Source: Discostella pseudostelligera (Eukaryota > Bacillariophyta > Thalassiosirophyceae > Thalassiosirales > Thalassiosiraceae). From it: 14,952 nucleotides of DNA. Below, piece by piece: positions 1 to 9,530 of this stretch (position 1 is the first letter of the stretch; each line of letters opens with the position of its first letter). Location of the stretch: positions 1 to 14,952 of the forward strand of contig JALLBK010000394.1 of assembly GCA_036940085.1 (NCBI GenBank). Reading direction: 5' to 3'. The position numbers and the translations under genes are program-made. The notes under the pieces were generated by a model, which saw only the letters and a program-made list of their open reading frames with translations, searched no databases and was not told where the DNA came from.

Positions 1-847
<847 letters not shown>

Positions 848-1635
848 CTTCTTCTTCTAGATACTATCTATGAATTGACGTCTTTGCTTCCCATCAAGCG
901 CTATCTACGAGAGGTGGGGTAATGATTGCTGCAGAGACTTCGTAGGTAAGGGACCACGCCACGACAACGATCACGAGCAGCTACGAACGGCCTTGGCCCG
1001 GAAAAATGATCATGGTCCTTGGTCTAACAACACCGTGGCTGCACGACAGTTGCTACGGTCAGACCATTGAAATTCAGAAAGATACTTAAGTAATTTTGAA
1101 ATTGGAGTTCGAAATAGAAAAAGATGCTTAACGTAATATTTTTAAATTAAATTGAAAAGATATTTAACATCCATTGCAATTATGCTTCCCGCTATTTTAT
1201 GGTCTGTCCGTCGACTCTCAGGCAGGGTCTGAGAAGTACTCCTATCTAACAGCCAATATCAAATGAAAACACAACGGGCATTGCTTAAGTCAAGAGCGTT
1301 GAAGTTACTGTTGCATCATCTTCTGTTGAATTGCTGTCCTTCATGCATCTGGATGGGAAAGAATACTAGCTCTTGAAGGCATTTCAGTTACTTCTATGTA
1401 ATAACTGCACAGCACTGTAATATGACCTCGAAACAGGACATGTAGGGACGATTGACACGTTCGTCAGGAATCGTGCTTGAACATTCGCATGTTGCGACAG
1501 CTTCGCGAAGCTTCCAGCCACACTGTCTTCCATCATTGTTTCCCATTCTCATGAAAATCCGAAGCAAACAAACCGAAACACACCTCCAACCTCTTTCATT
1601 ATTTTCCAAAGCAACTCCAAAATCAATTGTCAACC
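848..1635. other. Intergenic region, no gene recognised
   Basis: About 790 bp lie between the VPS4 start (minus strand) and the small plus-strand frame, so this should hold both promoters. No convincing coding frame, tRNA or known promoter motif was seen. Positions 1075-1175 are AT-rich and contain three related 12-mers of the form AAAGATNYTTAA at 1078, 1120 and 1156. The last 75 bases before 1636 are rich in A and C with few G, like a 5' leader. Confidence 0.6.
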
Positions 1636-2049
1636 ATGAACCCAACACCAACTCCTAGCACTCCTTTCACTACATTCTCAAGCTATCCCGCCGCCATGGA
1701 CTGTTGTCCATCTACGCCCCGTCCTCTCAAGCGCAAGATTATTCTGTCTATCGATAACGAAGACATATACGTCCCAACGAGCCATGGTCACGACGCAGAT
1801 ACCCTTGTTACGATCCACATTGCTGATTTGCCTTCACTCCCATTCTCCAACTGCATCGAAGATGATGTCGCGTCTGATATTATCGCAAGGATTTCTCTGA
1901 AGTCTTCTCCGTCGTCGTCCTCGGCACCGTCGAAGCCAAGCAGTCGGAATCTCCTCACCAATACTCATCCTAGTAAAAAAGATTGCATTCGTCCAGTTTT
2001 GCGACAGCGTGATCAGAGTCAGAAGAACTTCCTTGCAAGATGTGCGTAA
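1636..2049 (+). CDS. Hypothetical protein, 137 residues
   Basis: This is an uninterrupted frame of 137 codons starting in a good eukaryotic context (CAACCATG at 1632-1638). A second in-frame ATG lies at 1696, inside GCCGCCATGG. I do not recognise the family. The N-terminus is Pro/Thr/Ser-rich (residues 1-30). A short more ordered stretch follows, with KRKIILSIDNEDIYV and then TLVTIHIADLPSLPF. After that comes an acidic patch, a Ser/Pro-rich segment (SSPSSSSAPSKPSS) and a basic C-terminal end. There is no signal peptide, membrane segment or recognisable catalytic motif. A separate open stretch at about 2076-2200 in another frame could be a further exon, but I found no splice pair of plausible size that joins it in phase. 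The frame could also be non-coding or a lineage-specific gene. Confidence 0.4.
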   Translation: MNPTPTPSTPFTTFSSYPAAMDCCPSTPRPLKRKIILSIDNEDIYVPTSHGHDADTLVTIHIADLPSLPFSNCIEDDVASDIIARISLKSSPSSSSAPSKPSSRNLLTNTHPSKKDCIRPVLRQRDQSQKNFLARCA

Positions 2050-2502
2050 AAGGTGGCTTCCTCAGGTTGCCTTTTAGTTGGTTGGGTTGTGTTAGGGTCT
2101 ATGTCTACCACGAAGATGCGGTCCACGAGGTAGTTCTTGAATCATCCCTACCCTCTCTCGAGGTCCTCGTGTGCAGTTCGGTCTTCGGTACGTGTGATAC
2201 TCTTAGCGCAGATTGATAACAATAGATGTAGTGTTTTCTTATTAGATCCGTTAGTAGGAGTAGTATCGTAATGAGACAGCATTCTAGGTATGTTCCCATC
2301 ACATGCACTGACGCTATACGCACCTTGGTCTGCTCAGTCAGTGCCGAAAGTCTTCGTCGATAGTCGATCCTTTTACTACTCCAACAAGTTTCACCTATCC
2401 ATCATATCTCGAGGTTGTAATGATCATGCAACTCTCTCCTACTCTATTTGCTCTCTCTCTCTCTCTCACACACACACCCAAATGCCCACACACCATCCCC
2501 TC
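2050..2502. other. Convergent intergenic region with microsatellite
   Basis: This stretch lies between the 3' ends of the hypothetical gene (plus) and the PA28 gene (minus), so it should hold both 3' untranslated regions. The only clear structure is the CT/CA microsatellite near 2451-2478. No gene is supported. Confidence 0.55.
2451..2478. repeat. (CT)n(CA)n microsatellite
   Basis: A run of CT dinucleotides passes directly into CA dinucleotides, just downstream of the PA28 stop codon on that gene's 3' side. Confidence 0.95.
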
Positions 2503-3550
2503 TTAAAAGGCCATACTTCTACCACCACTTCCATATCCTCCATATCCCTTCCCCCGTGGTTCCTCCAACTTAGTCCAATTCTTCTCCAAATTATCCAAGA
2601 TGACAATATATCCATTCCTCATACTCTGCAAAGCAGCCACCAAATCCATGTATATTTGTGCATCTAGTGCCGCCAAGGCCTTGACACGATGGACATTGAC
2701 TTTGCCATTGTCCGATGTGGCAATTTTTTCCTCGATGGCAGTGGAAGTCGATGTTTTGTTCTCATCCCCATCTTTGCCACCGGTAGCATTGGATTGTGAC
2801 GAGGAGTTGGTTTCAGTGGTTGAGACCTTGGGCAAATGGGTGAATTTGTCAATGGCATCGGCACGAGATGCGTAGTACTTGGAGGTTTCGGAAAGGGATT
2901 TTTCGAGTTTGTCGCGTTCGTCTTTGAGAAGTTTGGCGAACATCATTTGGACGGTGACGCCGAAGTTGTTTCCATCCTGGTGTTGTATAGAGACAAAAGC
3001 AAGACGACGATGATGTGAGGAAAGGTCGACATTTTTAGTGTAGTTGATTCAATGCATTTGCGACGAGGTTGTGTCGATGCATCAATTAAACCCAGGTCAC
3101 TCACCTCTGCGATAATGTTAGTGATCGTTTCATGGTTGTGAAAAAGAAAGCAAGTAGGAATTCGAATTGACTTAGATGATTTGTCGCAATATAATAAATA
3201 AATGCGGCATATCATGTATTACAATTACATGAGATATTTGTCAATAATAACTCACCCATTTGAGGTACATGCAACCCAACAAATCGTTCCAACACACGGG
3301 TATTCTCCGCTGCCAAAGCAAGCGCATTGCGTACCGTCGTGTATGTGGAATCGACGACTTGGTTGGGTTTGTTGACATCTACCCCCAAGATGCCGACGAA
3401 AGCTGCCTCGGCGGAGGCGACAGCATCGGGGCCAGTGAATGGCATGGACGCGAGGGCCGACGCTAGCGCTTCGAGGGTTGGAACGCCACCGTCCAGGATG
3501 GCTTTGGCGTCGGCGGCGGACTGCTTGCGGTAGGAATCGAACGAGCTCAT
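2503..3550 (-). CDS. PA28/REG (11S) proteasome activator
   Basis: PA28 forms a seven-subunit ring that caps the 20S proteasome and opens its gate without ATP. Modelled exons are 3550-3256, a two-nucleotide micro-exon 3106-3105, and 2976-2503. They give 256 residues, about the usual size of the family. Introns are 149 and 128 nt, both GTGAGT...CAG. The joined product reads VPQMEDGNNFGVTVQ at residues 95-109, matching the conserved activation loop. Helix 3 follows (SETSKYYASRADAIDKF). Then comes a Ser/Thr/acidic insertion at 149-190, where animal PA28 has only a short loop. Helix 4 (DLVAALQSMRNGYIVILDNLEKNW) leads to EEPRGKGYGG and the C-terminal end SMAF. In animal PA28 the C-terminal tail docks in 20S alpha-subunit pockets. 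A single family member and this overall form fit the nuclear PA28-gamma type better than the immune alpha/beta pair, but that assignment is inference. It is transcribed divergently from the SUMO-like/ankyrin gene. Confidence 0.92.
3105..3106 (-). other. Inferred two-nucleotide micro-exon of the PA28 gene
   Basis: On the minus strand the sequence reads ATCGCAG|AG|GTGAGTGAC: an acceptor, two bases and a strong donor. Exon 1 ends ATG-G before GTGAGT at 3255, and exon 3 begins GAT-GGA after CAG at 2977. Adding AG between them gives ATG GAG GAT GGA AAC AAC, the conserved M-E-D-G-N-N. Joining exon 1 directly to exon 3 shifts the frame. No other AG acceptor lies between 3105 and 2977 to provide an alternative. 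Confirmation needs cDNA. Confidence 0.75.
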
Positions 3551-3663
3551 GGTTTCGGAGGCGCGTTTGGAATGCTAGTAGTGGTAGTGGTATCGTGGAG
3601 GATCAAGCAAGAGCAGGAGAGTGATAGTATGATAGTGATGGTGATAGTGAGTGTGTAGGGGAA

Positions 3664-3688
3664 GCGGCGGCGGCGGCGGCGGCGGCGG
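3664..3688. repeat. (GGC)n trinucleotide repeat
   Basis: An uninterrupted run of about eight GGC units lies upstream of the PA28 start codon, read as CCG repeats on that gene's sense strand. It probably lies in its 5' leader or core promoter. Confidence 0.9.
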
Positions 3689-3871
3689 ACATCTTTTGGA
3701 TTCGGCATCATTCCTCACACCCGGGGTGGCAATAATTTCCGTTTCGGAGTCGAATCTTGCAATTCCCCCAAATATTCATCCAATGAAAGCAATGCAGAGT
3801 GTTGAAGAGGGCAACGAAATCAGAAATCATCAGTTTCTAATTTTACCCCCAACAAAAGATCCAGAATCTGA

Positions 3872-3990
3872 TTTCCCGCCAAATCTTGATCAACTGTTTT
3901 TGGCGGGACGACGGGCTTTCCCATTCTTTTTGGCGGGAGATGAGATCTTTCCCAGTATTTTTAGCGGGAAAGAGGAATTTTGGCGGGAAA
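3872..3990. promoter_or_regulatory. Cluster of five E2F-like sites
   Basis: Copies are TTTCCCGCCAAA at 3872-3883 (reverse orientation), TTTTTGGCGGGA at 3897-3908 and 3927-3938, TTTTTAGCGGGAA at 3958-3970, and TTTTGGCGGGAAA at 3978-3990. The core TTTGGCGGGAA resembles the E2F/DP consensus of animals and plants (TTTSSCGC or TTTCCCGCC). They lie 150-270 bp before the SUMO-like/ankyrin start and 320-440 bp before the PA28 start. Binding by E2F is inference. Confidence 0.7.
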
Positions 3991-4139
3991 GCCCGCCCGG
4001 CCGCCAGCCGCCAGCCGCCGGCACCACCATCACCATCGACCATCGACACGGCCACCGTCACCGTCACCATCACCCATCCATCCTCACCCATCACCGACCG
4101 ATCGATCAATCAATACCGTTACCATCAGCGAATACAATC

Positions 4140-5234
4140 ATGACCTCTATCGACGAAGACGCCTTCACCATTCAGCTCGAGGACTCACGAGATGTGCAAA
4201 TGCACTTCGAGGTGATCAAATCTGAAAATTTTGCGGCAGTCTTTCATCAATACGCCAAGATGAAGGCATATTCTAGTGAGTTCATCGCAGTCTTCGGTAT
4301 TCGGGTGTCAATAATTTTACGGTCGATTATAACATGTTGTCCTATTGTTTGCTCTATCTAATGGAATTCATTTCTTGATACCTATCTCGCAGTTGACTCA
4401 TTAGAATTTAAGTTTCAGGGCAACCCTGTACACGTGGCAGACGATACACCGAACAGCCTCGGAATGAGCAACGACCAAAATACTATACAAGTTTCACTTA
4501 CAGGAATAGAACGAACAAAAGAAATTATATCTCAAGCCTGTGTTGATGGTATGGCATCCCTGGCAGTGGAGCTACTATCCGCAAACAAAGAATTACGTGC
4601 TCAAAATGTAAGGTGGTTGGATCATGAGGGTGAAGAAATGTCAACACCTCCCATATTTGTCGGTATTGATTATGGTCACGTGGAATTGGTTTCCAATTTG
4701 CTTCCATTGCATGATGGGGGTATGATTGACACGATGAGGGCTGGATGTGGAGATTATACTGCATTAGAATGGGCGTGTTGGGTGGTACGTCCTCAGTGCT
4801 CGCTGTCGTTCAGCTGTTCGTTGATTCATACCAAACCTTCCTTTGCTAAATTCTCACTGTTGTTATTCAATCTCAAAAAGGGTTCATTGGATACTGTGAA
4901 GATATTAGTAGAAGAGGGTGGAGCTAAAGTTACTGAGGATGCAATGGTCCTAGCACGTGATGAAGGTCACAACACCGTGGTAGATTACTTAGAAACACAT
5001 GTTGATTGGTATGCTGGTCTAGAGGGCGATACAGACGCAATGATGGAAAAGGCATGTCGAGAAGGAGACTTGGAGAAGGTAAAGCAATTAGTCGATGTGG
5101 AGAACTACAATATGGAACAGTGGATGGGCGAGGATGGGACATGCATAGCTTTAGCACCAATGTATTCGGCGGTGAGGAATGGCCATGTGGAATTGATTCA
5201 ATACTTCGGGGAGAAAGGAATGCAGCTGAGCTAG
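4140..5234 (+). CDS. SUMO-like domain fused to ankyrin repeats
   Basis: Exons are 4140-4275, 4393-4784 and 4881-5234, with GT-AG introns of 117 and 96 nt; the product is 293 residues. Residues about 8-82 look like a SUMO/Rad60-SLD beta-grasp domain: FTIQLEDSRDVQMHFEVIKS, then SLEFKFQGNPV, and the typical DDTPNSLGMSNDQNTIQVSL, corresponding to the DTPxxLxMxxxDTIxV end of SUMO. No Gly-Gly processing site follows, so it is probably a built-in domain and not a conjugated modifier. Residues about 85-290 hold degenerate ankyrin repeats, for example PPIFVGIDYGHVELVSNLL, YTALEWACWVGSLDTVKILVEEGG and MYSAVRNGHVELIQYFGEKG. The second intron falls inside the TALEWACWV|GSLDTVK repeat and removing it restores normal spacing. 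By analogy with Rad60/NIP45 the domain might bind the SUMO E2, with ankyrins choosing a partner; this is inference. The SUMO assignment rests on motif reading only. Confidence 0.83.
4785..4880 (+). other. 96-nt stop-free intron in the SUMO-like/ankyrin gene
   Basis: Donor is GTACGT after codon GTG, and the acceptor is AAAAAG before GGTTCA. The intron is a multiple of three and has no in-frame stop, so retention would add 32 residues within an ankyrin repeat without breaking the frame. Splicing is favoured because it restores the repeat WACWVGSLDTVKIL. Confidence 0.7.
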
Positions 5235-5421
5235 ATATCGTTGACGGAAGTAGTGGTAGCAAATACAAAAATGTCCACGAAGCTAAAGGACGATTTCACA
5301 ACAAAGGGTAAATCACTGCAGTTACGCACAAGCCAAGCTAATAATTATTCTGTTCCTAAGCCTACATGTTATTTTCTACTTTCCTACTCATGTTGATACA
5401 CTAAAAGAGATATTTCATGCA

Positions 5422-8400
5422 TCAGATCTCGCCATTCATACTGTCCATCGCACTTCGGCTTGAGTCGACACTCTCAACCTCGTTGTATGCATCATGGAAA
5501 TCGCCCATGCTGTCCTCGTCACTAATCTCTACACTGTCATCGCCGTCCACATGATCATAGAATACATTGAACGGGTCGTCATCCAAATCTTCATCGTGGT
5601 CCATGTCGTCTTCATCCTCATCCGCACCAGCATCGTCAACATCCTCATCCGGATCGTCACCATCATTTTCCTCGATTCCATACGCTGCGTTGACATTGAG
5701 TACTCTTTCCTGGACTTCTGCTTCACCTTCTGCATCATCGTCGCCATCTTCCTCGTCATCTGCATCGCTGTCGTTGAAGTGTTCAATAACCCCGTCCTCA
5801 TTTGACGCACTGTTCAATCGAAGACATCGCAATGAAGGGAGCTCATTATGCAAAGAGCTCAATTTAGGACTGTCGGCAATGTCCGAACAACCATACAACG
5901 CCATGCTCTGCAGTTTCAATAGTCCTCCGAAAATTTTCAGTGCATCAGAATTGACGCGCGTGTTGCTTAGATTCAATGCCTTTAAATTGGTGAGTGCAGC
6001 AAGCGCGGCTGCACCGCGGTTGGTAATGCCTTCGTTTTGGGATAGGTTTAAGCACGTAAGGTTGTGGAGCGAGGCGAGATGTGCACATCCCCAGTCACCA
6101 ATTCCACCGCCGCAGAGCTCAAGAGAGGTAAGAGTTTTGATCTTCGACAAGTACGCACATCTGATGAACGTATCCGATGGCCAATAACACGAACATATGG
6201 AAGATGAGCAATTGCATTGATTGAGACTGTACAAATAAGGCACACCACTATAGTATTGAGATTACTCACCCAATGTCGGTAACACGAGATGAGAATAAGT
6301 CCAGCGACTTCAAATTCAGCCCCCTGAGATACTTCAGTCCTTCATCTCCAATGTCTCTACTATCTAAATTGAGAATTTCCAAGTTCTTCATAGATGCAAG
6401 GTATCGTAAACCTGCAAGTTCAATGAGTCGATTGAGCAATGATGCATTATCGCAATTCACAGGAGTGCAAATTTCACATCATTGAGAATAGACAACGTAC
6501 CTCTGTTCGAGATATTGCAATAGAACAACGAGAGGTGTCGCATTTCTTTGAACTGAGCAATTTTTGCCATTGCAACATCGGATATGTTCGTGTCAGCAAG
6601 ATCAAGCGTTGTGAGATTTGGCATCACGTTGTTGTCGACAAGGTGTGCAATACCAGAATCGCCAACAACACACGAGTCGAGATTAAGTTCCTCTAGTATA
6701 GGCAAACTCCTGAGGTTGGATAGATGAGAGTCCCGGACGCCTGAATAACATAGCTCAAGAGATTTCAAGGCGTTCACCTTCCCTTGCCATGAGGATGAAA
6801 GTATCCTGGGACAGTACGATACATCCAATGATGTCAATTTCACTAGCGTGCCCAATATTTCTCCTAGTGCCTTACTGCTGATACGATCACATCCATTCAC
6901 ATCAAGTTCTTCCACATTCTCTAGCTTCTTCAAGTGCTCCAATCCTGCATCCGTAATAGAGCAGCGCGCTAGGCGGAGAGTACGCAAAGCTTGAGATCGA
7001 TTTGGCTGCTCCGCCAATATTCCAAGTCCAACATCGGTGATTGATCGACACCATCCCAGCGATAACTCTTCAAGAAGTTTGAGATCATGGAGATTGACGA
7101 GCGCGTCGTCGGTTATGAGTTCGCACTACGATGACGTAGGAGTATGCATGTTGTTAGATAGGCCAGGAGCACTCCACATCAACGCAACTCGTAGAACTTT
7201 TGATCAAATAAACACTGCTTACCTGAGACAAATCTAACCTTCGTAGTTCGACCATCCCACTCAATGCCTCTAAACTTCGACCTGTCAAGCAACGACATCC
7301 TCCCAAATTCAACGCCACCAGAGATGGACCTAAATGGCTTACATTGACAACGGCCTCATCCGTGAGTCTACGACAATTCGACATGGATAGCGTATGAAGC
7401 CTATGAGACTTTGCAAATGCAATAAGTCCCCTGCCAGTGATACCATGGCAGTTATCCAAAAGTGCCACTTCCAGTGTTCGAAGGGGCGTATACGACAATT
7501 GGAGCAATCCTCGATCTGTAAGGCGCTGAGATCCACGTAGATCAAGGAGAGTGAGTGTCGAAACTGTGCCACCACCACCACCAGCAGCAGCAGCAGCTAT
7601 GGAGTCGGAGCAAGAATCATGCTTAAGTGATTCATCATTGTAGTCATCGGGCAAATTGTAAATAGATAGAAACTCGCTCGTATTGACTGCTCCGTCGGCT
7701 TGTGGACTACGTTGCAACCATATCGTCGAAGATAGAGCTGATGGGGCACATCTCATTGGATAGAGAAAGGGTGAATGTGGATGAGATGATGCCGATACAA
7801 AACTTGACGTAGAACAAGACTCATACGAGTCATCAGCGCCTTCCATAGTATCGTCCGTGTTGTGTCCTCCCGTGTAGATTTGATGGGCAGCTAAATTCAA
7901 GGCATCAGCATAGTTTTCACAATTCTTCATCGAAGCACCAATGCCTGGATTGGAAGGAACAGGCCACTGGGCGGGGTGTGCATCTCCCAAGGATGGAAGA
8001 TTGGGCCCACTACTAAAATTCTGGTTGAACAATCCGACACTGGTAGGACAGTTGGAAGTGGGCGATGCCGGTAAACAACGCTGCTTCTTTCCACTACCAC
8101 TGCTGCTACCACAACCACTCGTGCTACTGCTTCCACTACTACAACTGCCGCTGCAACTGCTACCACTACTTCCAAGGGATAGTAGCCACTCATCACTCAC
8201 ACCCCGACAATTTGCCAAGCTCAACTTTCCCAATTCACATTTGCGCAAGGCACGCAATGTCGTACTATTCAATGCCGCATGAGATGTCAGACTTTGCAGG
8301 ATACGATCCACAACCTCTTTAGGCAATCCAGGGGGAAGTTCACCATCAAGGTTTGGCAATGATCGGCAGATGGTATCAATGCATAAATCTGTAAGTGACT

Positions 8401-8963
8401 TGGGACAACGTTTTGTGGAGTCGGTGGGATGGAGTTCATAATTGTCATCGGGTGGATAGAAGGTAGATATGGCTTGGTTGGGTACCTGTCATGTGACATG
8501 AGTGTGACAAAAACGTCAATAAAGTAGCAACGAGAATTGAGAAGTGTGTTGATGATTGATGGGTTCACCGTAGCAGTAATGTGCAAGTGATGTGATTATT
8601 GAACGTACCTCTGCATCAATCGAATGACGAGCGGCACGTTTCGTAGAGCACTTGATTGGTTGCTCGTCTTCAGATGACCCATCCTGTAAAACGCAAACCA
8701 TGCAGATGGGAAGTCAATGAGAAGGTAGCAGTTCGGATGCATATTATTGGACACGTCGAAACAACACCCCAAAGATACTCTTCGCAAATTATCGTCACAC
8801 ATACCTCAGATGAACCACAAAAGGGAAAAGTTCGGAATCGTCCCACACCCACTACATGACGTCGATGACGATGCCGTGGATGCGAAGTAGTAGCATCCCC
8901 GCGCCCATCATGGCGGTGATGATGATTGTGTTGCCTCTGTGAAGAGCAAGAAGCGCCCATCAT
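5422..8963 (-). CDS. Leucine-rich-repeat protein with BC-box/Cul2-box-like motif and acidic tail
   Basis: Exons are 8963-8805, 8683-8609, 8485-7223, 7125-6501, 6411-6270 and 6160-5422. Introns are 121, 123, 97, 89 and 109 nt, all GT-AG, giving 1000 residues. In-frame stops just upstream support the 8963 start; a second ATG follows at 8960. Residues 1-78 are His/Arg-rich then charged. Residues 108-117 (SLTDLCIDTI) fit the elongin-C BC-box, and 132-140 (LPKEVVDRI) fit the Cul2-box pattern. A Ser/Cys/Gly-rich and disordered insert of about 150 residues follows the first repeat. Many cysteine-containing LRRs of the F-box/AMN1 style come next, such as LRTLEVALLDNCHGITGRGL and LEELSLGWCRSITDVGL. 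The last 120 residues are strongly Asp/Glu-rich. The layout recalls ZYG11/ZER1 receptors of cullin-2 ligases. An F-box is the alternative for LPKEVVDRILQSL, but the rest of an F-box is not visible. The substrate is unknown. It is convergent with the SUMO-like/ankyrin gene. Confidence 0.88.
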
Positions 8964-9239
8964 TCTCTATGATAATACCCGCTACCAGCTATCACTCTCG
9001 CTTCCTCGAGCTTTTTGTATCTCTTGAGGTCGTTTTGAAGAGAATGATGGCCATGCAGACCATGCAATTATTGTTTGGAATTCACCTCTTGATGGACATG
9101 CTTGCATGCGTCGACGGTGCTGATGAAGGTGAAGGTGTCATGATGATGTTGCGTCATGGTTCATGATTGATGCAAAAGATGCAGAACAAACACAGTGCAT
9201 GATTTTGGATGCGAAGAAGACGAGAAGTGGTGGAAGATA

Positions 9240-9251
9240 TTTTTGGCGGGA
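9240..9251 (+). promoter_or_regulatory. E2F-like site between LRR and HMG genes
   Basis: TTTTTGGCGGGA is identical to the copies at 3897 and 3927. It lies 277 bp before the LRR start codon and about 920 bp before the HMG start, so the LRR gene is the likelier target. Confidence 0.5.
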
Positions 9252-9530
9252 GAGTTCGCGGAGTCGGAGTGAGCCACAGAACAATCCGTCCGCACTCTTT
9301 TTCTCTTGTCCCTCTCTCTTTTCGTTTTGGCTTTTGAGTGTGACAGACAGACGTTATGAAGAAGGATAAAATAGAAAGAAATCAAGAAACGATCAAGCAG
9401 GCCCGACGCTGGGACCTTCTCTATCTCTATCTTCTCTGCGCACTTCTTCTCTTTTGATAATCCTCCACCTTTCCGCCACCCACACCACCAGCACACCCAA
9501 CAACAACTGGCACCACGAACTGGCACGCGC

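Larger units (their letters stand above)
3551..4139. promoter_or_regulatory. Divergent promoter of PA28 and SUMO-like/ankyrin genes
   Basis: This 589 bp region separates two divergent start codons and must serve both genes. It holds a GGC trinucleotide run (3664-3688), five E2F-like sites (3872-3990), a GC-rich stretch (3991-4020), and a CACC/CATC-rich leader just before the plus-strand start (4020-4105). No coding frame here looks real. Confidence 0.75.

Noticed and set aside
2042..2077. A 36-nt intron joining the hypothetical gene to a downstream open stretch at about 2078-2200
   Set aside because: It would be far shorter than every other intron in the window and does not keep the right reading phase.
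3643..4361. A plus-strand open frame of 236 codons beginning with a Gly run, upstream of and including the SUMO-like start
   Set aside because: Its early part translates the GGC repeat, E2F-like sites and CACC-rich leader. Only the part from the Met at 4140 looks like protein.
5567..6187. A Ser-rich plus-strand open frame of 206 codons
   Set aside because: It is the complement of the Asp/Glu-rich and LRR coding exon of the minus-strand gene. GAT/GAC/GAA codons read as TCA/TCG/TTC on the other strand explain the serine runs.
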